A DNA stretch of 64,000 nucleotides from Armillaria gallica (Eukaryota; Basidiomycota; Agaricomycetes; Agaricales; Physalacriaceae). Location: NCBI GenBank assembly GCA_037576215.1, contig JBANDB010000018.1:434001-498000 (forward strand). Direction: 5' to 3'. Positions 48,240-60,718 of this stretch are shown here, piece after piece (position 1 is the first letter of the stretch; every line of letters starts with the position of its first letter). The position numbers and the translations under genes are program-made. The notes under the pieces are model-generated. The model ran no database searches, was not told where the DNA came from, and was given only the letters and a program-made list of their open reading frames with translations.

Positions 48240-48782
48240 GATTCTTCTGAGTGACGGTGGTAAAGATTGAAATTCGGCGCGGGTTCCGCGTTAGACAACG
48301 ATCACGTGTATTGCCTGCCTGAACTTTCTTAGGACGTGCTTAGAAAACTTTCATCAACTCAAGCGTTGAAGCATGTCGAAAGACTGAAAATGAGGGAATC
48401 CAAATATGTGGTTGCTTACGAGGAGAGACCCAATCAACAGGATACAATGACTGCTGTGAGCATGGAGATGAGTACATACTGCTCTCTCGCTGTCCCCATC
48501 GCGTTCTGCAGATACAGCTCAATTACGCAAGTATCAACGGGGCGCAACCATCTAACTGCCGTCTAGGTCCGCGCAGACCGTAACAATCATCATTGCCAGA
48601 AATGATTTCATGCAGACCTCGTTTGCACAGAGAATTGATAGGGAGACTCCAAGCACATTCCAATACTGATCTATCTTTTATATATTAGCATTCTCGAAGA
48701 GGGCGAGGTCTGCCATGCGGATATCCCAAGGACCGCATTGATATGTAGATGTTGCCGTGCCTGTCGTTCTGGACATCTTTGA

Positions 48783-49321
48783 TCAGTTTTCTCTCCATTG
48801 GTGCGTGCAGGCTGTGCATCTGCTCAAGAATTAGTATTGGCAGTGCGCCTAAAGCATAGGTGAATCTCACCGATAGACTGCAAAAAGAAACGCCGTTTGA
48901 TTAAATGAACACCACGAGATACAGGTTGTAGTAGTCAACGCACAGGTTGTCATAGGTTCATCGGCAGAACGGATCTGCAGCTGGTAGAAATATGCCTTGT
49001 CGTTGTTGCATTTACCGCACGAAGCTGTACCGTATTATAGTCATGGTATACACAGATTTCAGGGGACAGACCGCACCTTGCGTTGCGTCGGCATGCTCCC
49101 ATGCTTGATCTCCGCCAAGAACATCATCGATTTCTTTTCGTTTTAGCCTTGTCCTTGAGGTCATCTGCAAGACGAAATTAATAGATGGAGGAAAGATGAA
49201 CGTGTATGCATACCTGCTTTGTTATTGGGAACTCATATGGGCAGGTGTTGCATGCCCATTTGTTATATCCTTTTTCCGAAGAAATGACCAAGAGATTCGC
49301 ACAGGTTGGACAGAACAGCAT
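48783..49321 (-). CDS. RPC11: RNA polymerase III subunit C11 (TFIIS-like)
   Basis: Subunit of Pol III needed for RNA cleavage, termination and reinitiation. Exons 49321-49214, 49164-49077, 49024-48944, 48877-48871 and 48819-48783 give 106 residues, the usual length. The N-terminal zinc ribbon is MLFCPTCANLLV...WACNTCPYEF. The C-terminal TFIIS-type ribbon has SCGKCNNDKAYFYQLQIRSADEPMTTFYR, then CTACTHQWREN; the catalytic DE pair (SADEP) is present. The fourth exon is only 7 nt (TCTATCG), giving part of FYR, and without it the final Cys pair would be lost. Starts 160 bases from the divergent SPRY gene. Confidence 0.93.
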
Positions 49322-49481
49322 CACAGCGGTGAGTCCAGGTGGCAGTGAGAAAACGGTTCGGTCAATGACGTGATCGATGTTATCGGGTTTCGGGCCGACT
49401 ACTTATTAATGACGGGAGGCGGAACAGGGCGCATCTTGACCTGAACTCCCATTCTCACTTTCCTGCCGCTCTCAAATAATA
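49322..49481. promoter_or_regulatory. Divergent promoter of RPC11 and the SPRY gene
   Basis: The start codons of the two genes face away from each other 160 bases apart, so both promoters share this gap. No TATA box is clear; an AATAATAATG context precedes the SPRY start. Confidence 0.6.
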
Positions 49482-50504
49482 ATGTTTAGCTTCCTCGGAA
49501 ATAGCAGAGAAGGATCTTTGCGTTCCTACCCGGCCCAGGCTCCTCCTCAATGGTCTGCCGCTCCCGAAGTTCCGGTACGGTGCCACATCTCATTCGTCAA
49601 GAATTCAGCTTATAGCTGCAACATAGCATGAATATGGCTTATATAATGAGGCTCCTGGACAGGAATACGATGATGCAGAGGAATTTTGTGATAAATATCC
49701 AGTGCAGCCGCCTAAAATTATGCCTTCCTATCTCGTCGACAAGATCAGCAACAACGGCAGCCGATCTTGGGGCATAGATATTCCCCCTCCTGGCTCTAGA
49801 TTCTCTGGCACCATCTATAACATTGACGCCAAACCCGACTCCAAAGCTCCCTCAGTTGTCAGAGTACGCACCAACAAGAAGTGTCGTGATTACTGTCTCC
49901 TCAGTGACCTTCCTGTGATGGCTGGGTTGTACGAAACTCCTGGAAAAGTGGGCTTCTATTTCGAAATCCTTATACACAGAATGGACGGTATCATTGCTGT
50001 CGGTGGGTATCTGAAACATCTAAGCGCCACACTCAAACTGACAGTCCCGCCTTTGTAGGCACTGCATGTCAGCCTTATCCGGCGTGGCGGCTACCAGGAT
50101 GGAACCGCCTAAGTGCAGGTCTACATCTCGACGACTTCAGGAAGTTTTTTGAAGATCCCGCTGGCGGGCGTGACTATACGAGCACCCTACAACACATTTC
50201 GCCTGGAGATACGATAGGGTGTGGCTTCGAGTTTCAAACCGGCGCCCTATTCTATACATACAATGGTATTCGCCTGCCCAATGCGTTCACTGGCATCTAC
50301 CTTCCTCGCCACCAATACGATGTATTTGCAGCCATCGGCGTCGAGGGAGTGTGCGATTTTGAAGTAAACTTTGGCGGCGAGCTGGTCAAATGGCCGGAAG
50401 GGAACGAGTGGCAATGGAAGCTTGATGGCATTATTGGGAGACTTGGTTATCCAGGTAGCGGAAATGGTCTCGACGAGGAATTACCATCTTATAGCCGTAC
50501 ATAA
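49482..50504 (+). CDS. SPRY-domain protein (possible Rsp5-adaptor type)
   Basis: Exons 49482-49574, 49663-50002 and 50059-50504 give 292 residues. The SPRY fold shows as GLYETPGKVGFYFEILI, then ACQPYPAWRLPGW...SAGLHLDD, GDTIGCGFEF...GALFYTYNGIRL, and VFAAIGVEGVCDFEVNFGG. The tail carries an LPSY motif, close to the LPxY/PPxY sites that bind WW domains of Rsp5. Yeast Ssh4 and Ear1 combine SPRY with such sites, but they also have a membrane anchor, which is missing here, so the adaptor role is only suggested. The exon 2 acceptor could also be 12 bases upstream (AG before GCTCCTGG), which stays in phase. Confidence 0.82.
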
Positions 50505-50582
50505 AGTGGCGTTCGAGCTTGAAATTTGACTAAGTTCTTATATTGTATCCAGGGTATATAGAGAAAGAGAAAAGAAGAATAT

Positions 50583-52046
50583 TCACAAGCACAAGCCAAT
50601 CGTGATTCCATCATAGGGACCAAGGTGGTCAAATATTTTACTAATACCAGAAACAAAGATTTCGACAGCACCGTCAGTACATTCATCAGAGGTGTTTTCT
50701 TGTCCTGAGCATGCGATCTCCCTATCAACACAAGGCTGTTTCCTGAACCGTCAAAGATTAGCGTACCTGAACAAGAGTTCCAATTGTTGTCGTTGATATG
50801 AATTTCGCCGGAAGGATGGTGGAATTTCAGAAGTCTCGCTGAATATAATTTCGTCGGCATCAATACGAACTGTTATTGAAACATATACAGACGTGGCAAC
50901 GTTGGGATGAAATCTTGTCTGGAATATTATTAGATCGATACCATCAGATATTCGGATCGCAGGCTCACTTATTATTGATGCGTGTGAGATTCCCGGCTAG
51001 AGCAGAATCCACGTAGTTTGCGAATTCTTGATTTCCAACCTGACGTCGTGAACAGAATTAGGATTTAAATACATTGAGAGTACTTTGAACATACACGCGG
51101 CATGCCGTAACCGATCATCCTGAAAGTAGCATTCGGCAATTGGAGAGGGAGATATACAGCATCCAAGAGCGATAGTGCGGCACCTGAGAAGCGGACCAAT
51201 CAGGGTGGTTCAAATACCAGGCGTACAACATACCGAGGGAATGTCCAACAAGGGACACACTATTGGCGTTGTGATCTGATAATGCAGTTGTCACAGCTCG
51301 TAAGATATCTTCCGCAGTCCTCAACCGAGCCGAAACGTGTTAGTAAAGATGCGAACGTGTCCAAGGGGTCAACTGACTTTTCGTGCGTCTCCTTGAATCC
51401 TTTATGAACTTTAATATGAGAACTGAGCCCCGGGAAAAGGTCGGGGTCCAAGTTGGTATGCAGAAAGTCGATGTCGGTGAGAAGAGATTCGCTACGAGAG
51501 GATAAGAGGAAAGGGCCACGATGAAAGATAGAGCGCGAACATCTCAGTGACATCAGTGCCTTGATGAGCGACGATAACCGTCTGTTCGCAGCCCGTTGAG
51601 CTCGCGAATGTATAGTATTAAAACAAGCAGCGACGCACCGACAGCGATGGTGAATATCCAACATACCCTAAATATATGGATCTGTTTGAAAAGTTGCAAT
51701 GTCGTTTCCAAGTCACACGTACAGAATTGTACGTCGTCCCCGTCTCCGCCAGATGCGATAGTTATGAAATCCGAGTTTCCCGCGCAAAGAGCTAAGTCCT
51801 GAATCAATAGCTAGACTCAGATAGAAAACACTAGTACTAACATCCGCAATCCCAATTCATAGTAGTACTTGGTTGACAATATGCCGCGCCAGCAAAAAAC
51901 GTGTATGGTTTGTAGGCTGTGATTTGGTCATCAGTAAGGACAGTAACTGTGGCCGCACGGACGCCGTGCGAAGCTGGAGCATTCCCGCTTATGCCAAAGA
52001 GTTTGAAGCTGAGAAGAAAGAATACAGTTCTGAAGAGAAATGGCAT
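50583..52046 (-). CDS. Secreted class-3 lipase (paralogue A)
   Basis: Alpha/beta hydrolase of the fungal class-3 lipase / feruloyl-esterase family; acts outside the cell on ester bonds of lipids or plant-wall esters. The ATG at 52046 opens a signal peptide (MPFLFRTVFFLLSFKLFGIS). Then come YKPYTFFAGAAYCQP, ASGGDGDDVQF, the strand VIVAHQGTD, the nucleophile elbow GHSLG (splits across an intron), and FHHPSGEIH with the catalytic His region near the C-terminus; the end reads GPYDGITIGLCL. About ten short introns, all phases consistent when read by hand, so it looks intact. Substrate cannot be told from sequence alone. Confidence 0.85.
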
Positions 52047-53056
52047 GATGAGGGACTTTTAGTGGGAAGAGCCTTGCCTTTATCACATCCGTACATATAC
52101 CGTGCTGCTTCCCGTTGATAAGACAAAGCTGTAGCACAACATGAGGGTGGTGGGAAAGATGTGTGATGATCAAAAGGCCCTTGCCAAGTGTGATACAAGC
52201 GTTAGACGCTGATGAGCAGTTAATCCATCGCGAAAAAAAAGATGTATAGTATAGAGGTGAGCTGAACGAATAATTGGGCTGCGCATCTGTTTTCACAAGA
52301 GGGAGAATTCAACTGAGACAATCCTTATACTAGTCGAAGAACAGGAAACAGAATATCAAGATCCTGATCGTCAGAAGTTGACTGGCAGCTCAAGACCTGA
52401 TTCCAGCTCTATAGGCGCGACAAAGTATACGGCATCCCGACCCAAGTTGTTTGTGGAAAAGCTGCTAAGCCTGCTACAACCCAGCTATTATGCTGGGTGC
52501 ACAGCGACGGCCTAATAAGGATCCTCCAAGAATGGAACGCCGACAGCTTCCAAACGGTCCTGATGTGACGAAGTGCGGTAGTCCTTCGGTACTTGTTACC
52601 GAAAACGTCGGTTGTTGCTGCTCTAAGGTGTTACGTGTATTGAGGGTGCCAACTTAGAACTTCGCGTTTGTGGTTGGAAGGCTGAAATTTCACTGAAAAG
52701 GAAAGTCCGGTTCGGAAGGAACCCGGACGCACGTGAGCTAGAATCATTCAATTCGATTCATTTTTCTATTTTCCCATTCCTTCCACCCGAGTGGGTATAA
52801 TGTCTCTTGGGTCCGCATACGTAAAACTGCGAACTATACAATGGCTTGTACGTGGCAAGTCGAAAAGAGTTGATCCTTCAGAGCCGCCGCGTCAATATTT
52901 TCAATTCTCCAGATCATACCAAAATTATACTGAGAGCATTTAGCCTCGAGAATAACAATCTACCTCAATTCTTATCTCGCATCAAGTACCTATCATTATC
53001 CCGTAGAAATGTATCAACAGATCCTTACGGGAAGCGATGGATAGGGAACAGTGCTT
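52047..53056. other. 1-kb spacer between lipase genes A and B
   Basis: Promoter of gene A and 3' flank of gene B. No supported open frame. Confidence 0.5.
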
Positions 53057-54544
53057 TCAACAGCCCATCTCAACACCGTCGTAGGGACCGTCATGATCAT
53101 CTAAGTCACCAACAAATATGCTACTGACATCCCCAACAGTGCATCCCTTTTCAGGGTTATCTTGACCTGCGTTATTTGAGCAAAGTCAATTTATTACGAG
53201 TAGTGGAGCTCGATAGAGTCTTGCAAGGTTTATTCTTACCTGGACAGGAATTCCAATTATTGTCGGAAACGATATGAACTTCTCCAGACGGCTGATGAAA
53301 ACCCAGAGCCATACCTATACGTTCGATTGAGGTCAACTCATCTATATCGTACATACCACAGGTGACTGCATACCAGGCAGAATTGGAACAGGATCTTGTC
53401 TGATAAGATTCACCAGTTAGTGAACAGTTTTGGGTTAAGAGGGACTCACTTGTTGTTTACGTGTGAAACTTTGCCGGCCAAAGAAGCATCCAGATAGTCG
53501 GCGAATTCCTGGTTCCCTACCTAAGGATTGAAAAGCGGATCAGCCTGTGTGCTGAACTCCAAATGGGCAGATTGCTATACTGACCCGAGGCAAACCGTAG
53601 CCAACCATTTTGTATGAGGCATCCAAATGGAGGGGGAGATAGACAGCGTCCAAAAGCGACAAAGCAGCACCTAGGAAATAATTCTCTATATGATGAATGG
53701 ATGTACACAAATGTCGAACAACAGACCGAGGGAATGGCCAACAAGAGTTACGCTATTCGTATTGTGTTCCGACAAAGCAGTAGTAACAGCGCGTAGGATA
53801 TCCTCCGCCGATCTATACGATACACAGAGAAAGATGTAATCGCAAGCGAGCGGATATCACCATGGACTCACCTGGCCTGGGCATCTCTGAAACCACTATG
53901 AACCAGGATATCAGAGCTAATTCCAGGGAAAAGACTGGAGTCCAAGGGGGACAGGGCGAAATCTCCATCGGTAAGGAGCGCTTCACTAAGAATTTGAGAT
54001 GGTGGTGAATATTTCCGGATGGACGTGTCAAACGCATATGGCACTCACATCTGTGAAGGATCCGTCCCTTGATGAGCAACTATGATTGTCTACTCTGTTC
54101 CGTTAACACCATACGACCAGAACCAAGTAGATTGTTGGAACTTACGGATAGAGAAGGGGAATAGCCGACATACCCTATAGGTTTCGATGAGCGAAGTCCC
54201 GCGAATGAACGGCAGCAACAGCTTACAAAATTGCACGTCAGCTCCATCACCTCCCGACGCGACAGGCTCAAAGTCCGAGTTTGCTTGACAGTTGGCTTTC
54301 GATACGCAAGTCAATAAAATAGTGAAGAGAAGAATATGTTGCAGTTACATCCGCAGTCCCAAGCCAGAGTCGCGTCCGGTTCGCAATACCCTGTACTGGC
54401 GAAGAAGGTGTACGGTTTGAAGGCAGTGATTTCTGCTGTGGACAGGACGGTTATCCCTTGACGGGCATGCAGAGAAGTAGGGACTGCCAGGGATATTCTG
54501 GAGATCGAGTACAAGACCAGAAGCACGGAGGTGAGGGGGGCCAT
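53057..54544 (-). CDS. Secreted class-3 lipase (paralogue B)
   Basis: Same layout as the gene at 50583 and the closest relative of it: signal peptide MAPLTSVLLVLYSISRISLA, a dibasic-like processing spot (HARQG), AFKPYTFFASTGYCEP, ASGGDGADVQF, IIVAHQGTD, GHSLG with an intron after the first Gly base, then GLPRVGNQEFADY, FHQPSGEVH and the end DDHDGPYDGVEMGC. The catalytic triad Ser, Asp and His are all in place, though the His motif reads FHQ rather than FHH. Introns of normal size, phases agree. Lies in the same orientation as paralogue A. Confidence 0.86.
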
Positions 54545-55183
54545 TGCTCTGTGGGAATAGATGGAATATTAAGCCCGTGGCATTGAATCAGAGTCTATAT
54601 ATAATAGGCTATACCTTTCTCCCAGAGAAGGGAGAAACAAGTAGCATGACAGTAGATGTTTACGCGTGATCTGCTGACCCCGCAGTGCCCGCCCTGGGCG
54701 AAGTCCCACGGAGCTTTTAAGTCCAGACTTAGCAGACGTGATAGCAGTTCTAAAAATATAACATGTTCGGCTATTCAAGATAGCCATATGGTCCTGACTA
54801 GGATCTCTATGTCGTAGAAGACCAGGCATAGGGTGCACAAAGGTCGATCGTAGATGTCGTGAACCTTAGATACCGGCGTCAAGTCAAATAGTTGTGTTTA
54901 TTATAAGTACAAGGTAATGTATAACTCAACAGGTTCAAAATCGTTCGTATCTGCACCCTACACTCCGTACACCAAGGACCCAGCATAACCCCGTTGGATA
55001 ACAATAACGCCCAAACATAACGGCTAGAATCAAAAGAGGACAAAGGATCACTGGATGTAACCATCACAAACGTGCGTATCGTGTAATTTGGACGGATCAC
55101 GGTCAAAGTAGCCTCGTTGAACAGCTTCCAAGTATGACCTATAGCATATGGGATCAGCATGCAATTCCTCGTGAAAGGCACAT
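54545..55183. other. Spacer between lipase B and the GH5 gene
   Basis: Promoter of lipase B and 3' flank of the GH5 gene. Open frames here (minus 54569-54838) lack any feature. Confidence 0.5.
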
Positions 55184-57283
55184 TCACGCTGACCATTGCC
55201 GGCCGAGGTCACCCGACAGAGTTGAGTTCTCTACCTTGAAGTTCCAGAACTGAACAAGACGGAAAACCATTACATATTGAAAGCGACAGCGGCAGGGCTG
55301 AAACTCACGATCCAACCGGCGCCTTTGGTGTAGGCTAGTTTCTGAGCATCCGCCCACTTGATGAGGAATTCGTCACTAGCAGTGAATTGCGTTGTCAAGG
55401 CCCATTCTAGAAGAAGGATTAATCAAGAAGAAAGATAGTTGAACGCATCCCCCAAACCTCCGAATACAAGCGGACTGTTGCCTAACGCGGCATCAGCTTC
55501 GACGCGCTGAAGGTCTGTTCCATGTTTGAATAGGTATTTAGATATTCGAATCGCGTCAACTTACTGCAGATACTCTCCATATAGGCCTGTTCGTTTGCGT
55601 CTGCGACACCCTATATTGAGCAGTTTACAATCATGCAAGCTTCCCGACAAGAACAATATCACCCACTCCGAATCTGAAAGAACAATGAAGACAACGGGAA
55701 AAAAAAACATGGCCTGTGAACTTACGAATAGTATAAATGGTTGTCGTAAACTTGAGGTCCCGATTGTGCGGTACTCGGATTGGCGGGGTTACTGTACTGC
55801 CAGTTGATGTCCATGAAGCTAAAGCGATGTCTTGGAACCATTGGCGTTTCACCACGAAATAGACATACCTTGTGTGCAATGGCTCACGATTGTAGAGGGA
55901 AGTAAACATGTGTTTGATGTTGCTCCATTCGAGTTCCAATCCAATTTGGACGAGGATCGGTAGTGCTTCCTTGAGGGCAGATTGAACTTCGGGGTTCGAA
56001 GAGAAAGAAGTGGTGTTCTCCACAGCTAATATGAATTCAGAGGCATCTGTACCGGTCATCTTCGGCCAAGACCAAGGACCAAAGATGCCCAAAGTGTGTT
56101 CGACTGCTCGCACCACTTGAACGAAATTTTTCTGGACTAGTATTCATAATTGTTCTTTTAGTGAGGAAAATAAAAGAGGTGCCAAAAACGTACAATCGCC
56201 ATATCCTGGGGTCAGGGTAGCATTCATGATGGGTTCGTTCACGGCTTCGATGGCAATGACATTACTGAAGTCCGGATCGAGGTGGGAGAGGGCGGTCATA
56301 ACAGCGGTCCAAACAAGGGCGCGATGGTAGTTGTAATCAGTCTTATGAAGATTACTGAGTTCAAGTGCATTTCTTAGGAAAAGAAGGTGACTCACGTAGA
56401 ACTCGACATCGGATGTACACCTGAACAACATTTAGGATTATAGGGGACAATTCATTCAGGTGACGAACCTTCCGGTAAACATTTGACCCGGAGTCTGAAC
56501 GCCTGGAAGCGCGTGGTGATCAAGGATTGACACGATACCGGCGTCCTTCAGTTCCCTTAATCCTCGTTTCTACTTACTCGGTCAGAATTTGCTTCAACGG
56601 GAATTCTAGGTAACGCACAAGGTGGTGTATACCTCCGCGGGGATAGAACTCGGTCTTGCGATCGACAAGAGCCTCGACGATCCAATAGCCCAGCTGATCT
56701 CGAAAGGCACGGTTAGCATACGATCGCGCGCAGGGTAGCGGTGTCGCACCGGAATGCGAACGGTATTTATGCCTGCTTCTACGAGGGCATTGACATCGGT
56801 TTGGTTGAACCACGAAGACCTGTCTCAGCGAAAGGTCAATGGCATCTCAAACAAAAGTAAATTGGCGCTCACCAATGCTTGTCGAATATTTCATCCACTG
56901 TGTTCGGGTATGCACGAGCAAATTCGCTAGAGTTGAGATATATGAGGCCCTCTGAAGTGCGAATATCAAAAGAAAAAGGTAATACAATTCTGTAGCGATA
57001 CACTGGGAGCAATCATTGCATTGTTGGCCACCCATATCGAGCCATCCTGTGGACCAAGATCAGCGTCAGTGTAATCAAGGTAAAAAAGAAGATACCTTGT
57101 GGTAACATCCAAGCCTCGAGAACAAGCCTACGAAGGGATGTCACGGGATCACGGTTCAAAAAATATTGACAAGGCGTACCATGACCCTAGGTTGACACCA
57201 TAGACTTTGCTGGGCAAGCCAGCTTGGACGGAAATAGAGAGAGAGAAAAGGACAATGAACGACGCGTAGAAGAGGTAGTACAT
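55184..57283 (-). CDS. Secreted glycoside hydrolase family 5 enzyme (exo-beta-1,3-glucanase type)
   Basis: Starts at 57283 with a signal peptide (MYYLFYASFIVLFSLSISV). The GH5 frame then reads VNLGSWLVLEAWMLPQ, MGGQQCNDCSQCIATE, INTVRIPLGYWIVE, LDHHALPGVQTPGQMF and NYHRALVWTAVMTAL. The acid/base Glu sits in IAIEAVNEP and the nucleophile Glu in VFGEW, which spans an intron. The end is GWIFWNFKVENSTLSGDLG. About twelve short introns in phase. Fungal relatives with this sequence style are exo-1,3-beta-glucanases that trim cell-wall or storage glucan. One exon near 56580 is short compared with relatives as I recall them, so a few residues of a loop could be missing or mis-spliced. Confidence 0.85.
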
Positions 57284-58473
57284 GATGAGGATGAAGATTG
57301 AATGACAGGACAGGCTTAGAAGCCAGCTTTTTAAAGGGCCACGGCTCGATATTAATTTCGAACTTCATCATATGCCCGTTGTCGCGTCAAGACTGGCTTC
57401 TTTTACAGTTAAGTATCCTTCGTTTGGCTTGTAAGGCGAAAATAAGCAGAAGTAAACCAGAGCTTCCCGAAACGAGCACTGTGAACCTAAACAAGGGGGC
57501 GCGCACAGGACATGTAGTGGGGTGAAGGCTGGTGAAGGCAGGAGCTTGACGCGTCTCGAGTGGCAGGTACTAAGTAAAGTGACCCTGGCATCGATACAGG
57601 CCAGAAAAAGAGTTTTCTATCCCAATGGTAGCTTCAAAAAACATTCGAGTGTTTTCTTTTGCTTTCTTGACCGAACCATCAGCTAAAGAAACCACTTGAG
57701 AGTTACTCAGAAAAGGTGCCAGGATAATTCGGTTCAATGATACTTTCACCGAGTCAGAGCACAAGAGACAAAAAATGGAGAGATTCAGCGTGAACGCGCC
57801 GCACGCGCATTCTCCTGCCAAAGTAACGAACGCATCACACCGAGGAAACAATCCAAAAACAGTTTCTGCGACATTGTCACTGTGGTCGAGGTGGAAAAAG
57901 GATTTCACACTCCGATTCAAATACTACCGTGATCAGTCGCAGATCACGAGTTAGGCCCCCCCTCCTCCCCCCTAGACTCTCTAGCGCCTTGCTCTGCCAA
58001 TCCCCAGTTAGTTATCAGCCACATGGGTCGCGACTCTGGAAGAGGATCCGCGTTTCAGCAATCCGCGAAAAGGCATGCTTTTCTGTTGAACCCGAGTGGA
58101 TAAGCATCTTCACGCCGAAGGTACCGTCAGTCGTGTTTGATCTTGGTTTGATCCTTCTGGCCTCTTCCACGAGCATTTTCAGCAAAATAATATATCCTGC
58201 GGCAATGGAAGTAGGATTACCCGGAAACATATCTGCGTCATGACTGCGTTCACAACATTTTATCCTTCACATTTTTTTGAAACAAGATCTCAGGACATCC
58301 TGTACTGAGTATGTGTTGCGAACAAACAATCAGTGTTTACAACTGCTCTTGGCTATGCCGAAGCATGAACTGGTACCTCTAACGCGCGTGTCCATCAACG
58401 TGATGATCTGTCCAGCTCTTATAAATTTGCGAGATGGTACCCCGTCCTGTCCATCCCTGGGAGACTTCTCACC
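57284..58473. other. 1.2-kb spacer between divergent GH5 and lipase C
   Basis: The two genes start on opposite strands and both promoters lie here. Minus frames at 57570-57920 and 58015-58230 look mildly protein-like but have no known motif and no matching exons. Confidence 0.5.
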
Positions 58474-59807
58474 ATGGCTCCTTCGTTGACTTGCTGGGCT
58501 GCCCTTGCTCTCATTGCCTCTCTGGCATCTGCTTCGCCGCTGCAATCGTCTGTCCTCGAACGGCGCCAGTCAGTGACTACGCTGACCTCTGCGCAAGTCT
58601 CCGCCTTCAAGCCCTACACATTCTACGCCAGTGCAAGTTACTGTCAGCCATCGACGACGTTGACCTGGACCTGCGGCGGCGAGCAAGAATCTCCTTTCTA
58701 TGTCGATAATTCTAACTGGTCTCCTCAGCCCCTTGCCAGGCCAACCCAGGCTTCAAGCCCGTTGCATCGGGGGGTGATGGTGATGATGTACAGTTCTGGT
58801 ATGTGGGATATGATCCCAGCCTTAACACCATCATTGTTGGCCACCAGGGAACCGATACCACGAAAATGTCAGTCTTTCCATCTGCTTTTATATTCCGCAG
58901 TCCCCTCATGTCTTCTTTTTCACAGCCTACCTATTATTACCGATCTCGACTTCTTCCTTGAAAGCCTCGACAGCAGCTTGTTTCCTGGCATAGGCTCAAG
59001 CATAAAGGTTCACAGTGGCTTCAAAGAGTCACAGGCCGAGTACGTTTGGCAGTTTGGCAGTTTTAGATCTTTGATGAACCAAAATTGTTTAGCACGGCTA
59101 CGACAGTCCTTTCGTCGGTGAGAACTGCCATGTCGAGGTTTTCAACAACCTCTGTCACCGTTGTTGGACATTCCCTTGGGGCAGCTATTGCTCTTCTAGA
59201 TGGTGTCTATCTTGATTTGCAGCTTCCTACAGCGTCTGTGTCTGTGATCAGCTATGGCATGCCCAGGGTAAGCGGTACCTCGTACCTTAGCACACGCTTG
59301 ACGCATTACTCAGGTCGGTAACCAAGCCTTCGCGGATTACGTTGACGCGCATGTGAGCGTGTCTCATGTGAACAATAAGTGCGCTACTCCATTGCATTCT
59401 CCGATTCCAGAGCGGTTTTCTCAAACAGTTCCAGGAGAGACCCAGTGCCGATTCTCCCAGGTACAACCATGAAGTAGTAATACTCAAGCTGCTTCATTTA
59501 CTAATGGATATCACCTATCCAGGGAGATTCCTAGGATTTCATCATCCCTCTGGCGAGAAGCACATCACCGATTCTAATGCATGGGTTGCCTGCCCAGGTA
59601 AAAGTTCTCACAGCATGGTTTTTGACAGTCATAATGATTTCCCTCAGGCCAAGACAACGAAAACGGTCAATGCACCGTCGGAGAAGTCAGTAACATTCTG
59701 GTGGGTGATCCAGACGATCACTCGGGTATGTCTCTCTTCATAATCCTATGTTCAATTAGCTTATATGACCGTTAGGTCCTTACGACGGGGTAGAAATAGG
59801 ATGTTAA
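58474..59807 (+). CDS. Secreted class-3 lipase (paralogue C)
   Basis: Signal peptide MAPSLTCWAALALIASLASA, then a Kex2-like LERRQS and AFKPYTFYASASYCQP. Exon 2 gives ASGGDGDDVQFWYVGYDPSLNTIIVGHQGTD; further exons give ITDLDFFLESLDSSLFPGI, VTVVGHSLGAAIALLDGVYL (no intron in the elbow, unlike paralogues A and B), SYGMPRVGNQAFADYV, FHHPSGEKH and GPYDGVEIGC at the stop. The first intron starts with GC rather than GT (GGCG|GCGAGC); its neighbour at 60719 has GTGAGC at the same place. Fits the family in all other respects. Confidence 0.86.
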
Positions 59808-60718
59808 GCTATAGTGGCTCCACTTAAGACGGGTAGCCGCGCTGAGTTGTACATGATGTAGCTGGGTATATCTTATATTTAATCCTACTGCAGAAGCTCG
59901 AGTTCTCAGCTTCGCAGGGGAGATGTACAAGGCTTGGTAACAAAATAAAGCAGGAAAAATAATAAGGCTTGAACTCTCTGAAATCGTGATGCGATAGTTG
60001 CCGTGTCAATGAGTATCTGAATGCGCATCTCCAGGCTCGAAGAAAGCCCATCGGTAACCCGCTATCACCGAGGTATCATATTTAATACTTCGGGTGTATC
60101 TCCAAAGCTTCAATCAACTTGGAAGAAGCTAGCCACCGGAATTTAATTTCCTTCCTGAAGGTCAGAGTAACACGGAAACAATCCCAAACGCGGGACCATG
60201 GTCCATCCGAGCCGAAGCTCTGATTTGGGGCTTCGAACACAGTTGATGAATCAGACGCTCGCCACTGATGCAACCGTGGCTTGACCTTCGCAAGACTAAT
60301 TTCCTCTTCAGCTACCCTCTGCGATACCGGATAGGAAGAACTGAGAAATCGTCCTTCTACAATGAGAAACTGCTCTAATGAACCCGGGGTTCGCATGGAA
60401 GGTACAGCGTCCCGGCTTTCCAAATCCCGGGAACCTGCGACACCTCCTTGTGGTCCTTCACACAAGAGCTCTCCGGAGACATGATAGCTCCTGTTATTGT
60501 GTTGTTCCTTAGGATCATCGTGGTCAGGCGTTTGCAGCTTTCATTCTTTCCATCGTCCTTCGTTTGGATCTGACGTCTTGCATCGAATTCAAGAAAGAAT
60601 TCAATTGTACTGATCACGGAAGGCATGATTCAGGTTACTTGCGCATCTCTTTTTCACCGGAGCTGCTTGGATAGCTCTTATAAATTCGTGCGATGTTACC
60701 CTTGTCAAGCATTCAGCC
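59808..60718. other. 0.9-kb spacer between lipases C and D
   Basis: Promoter region of paralogue D; only chance open frames. Confidence 0.5.
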
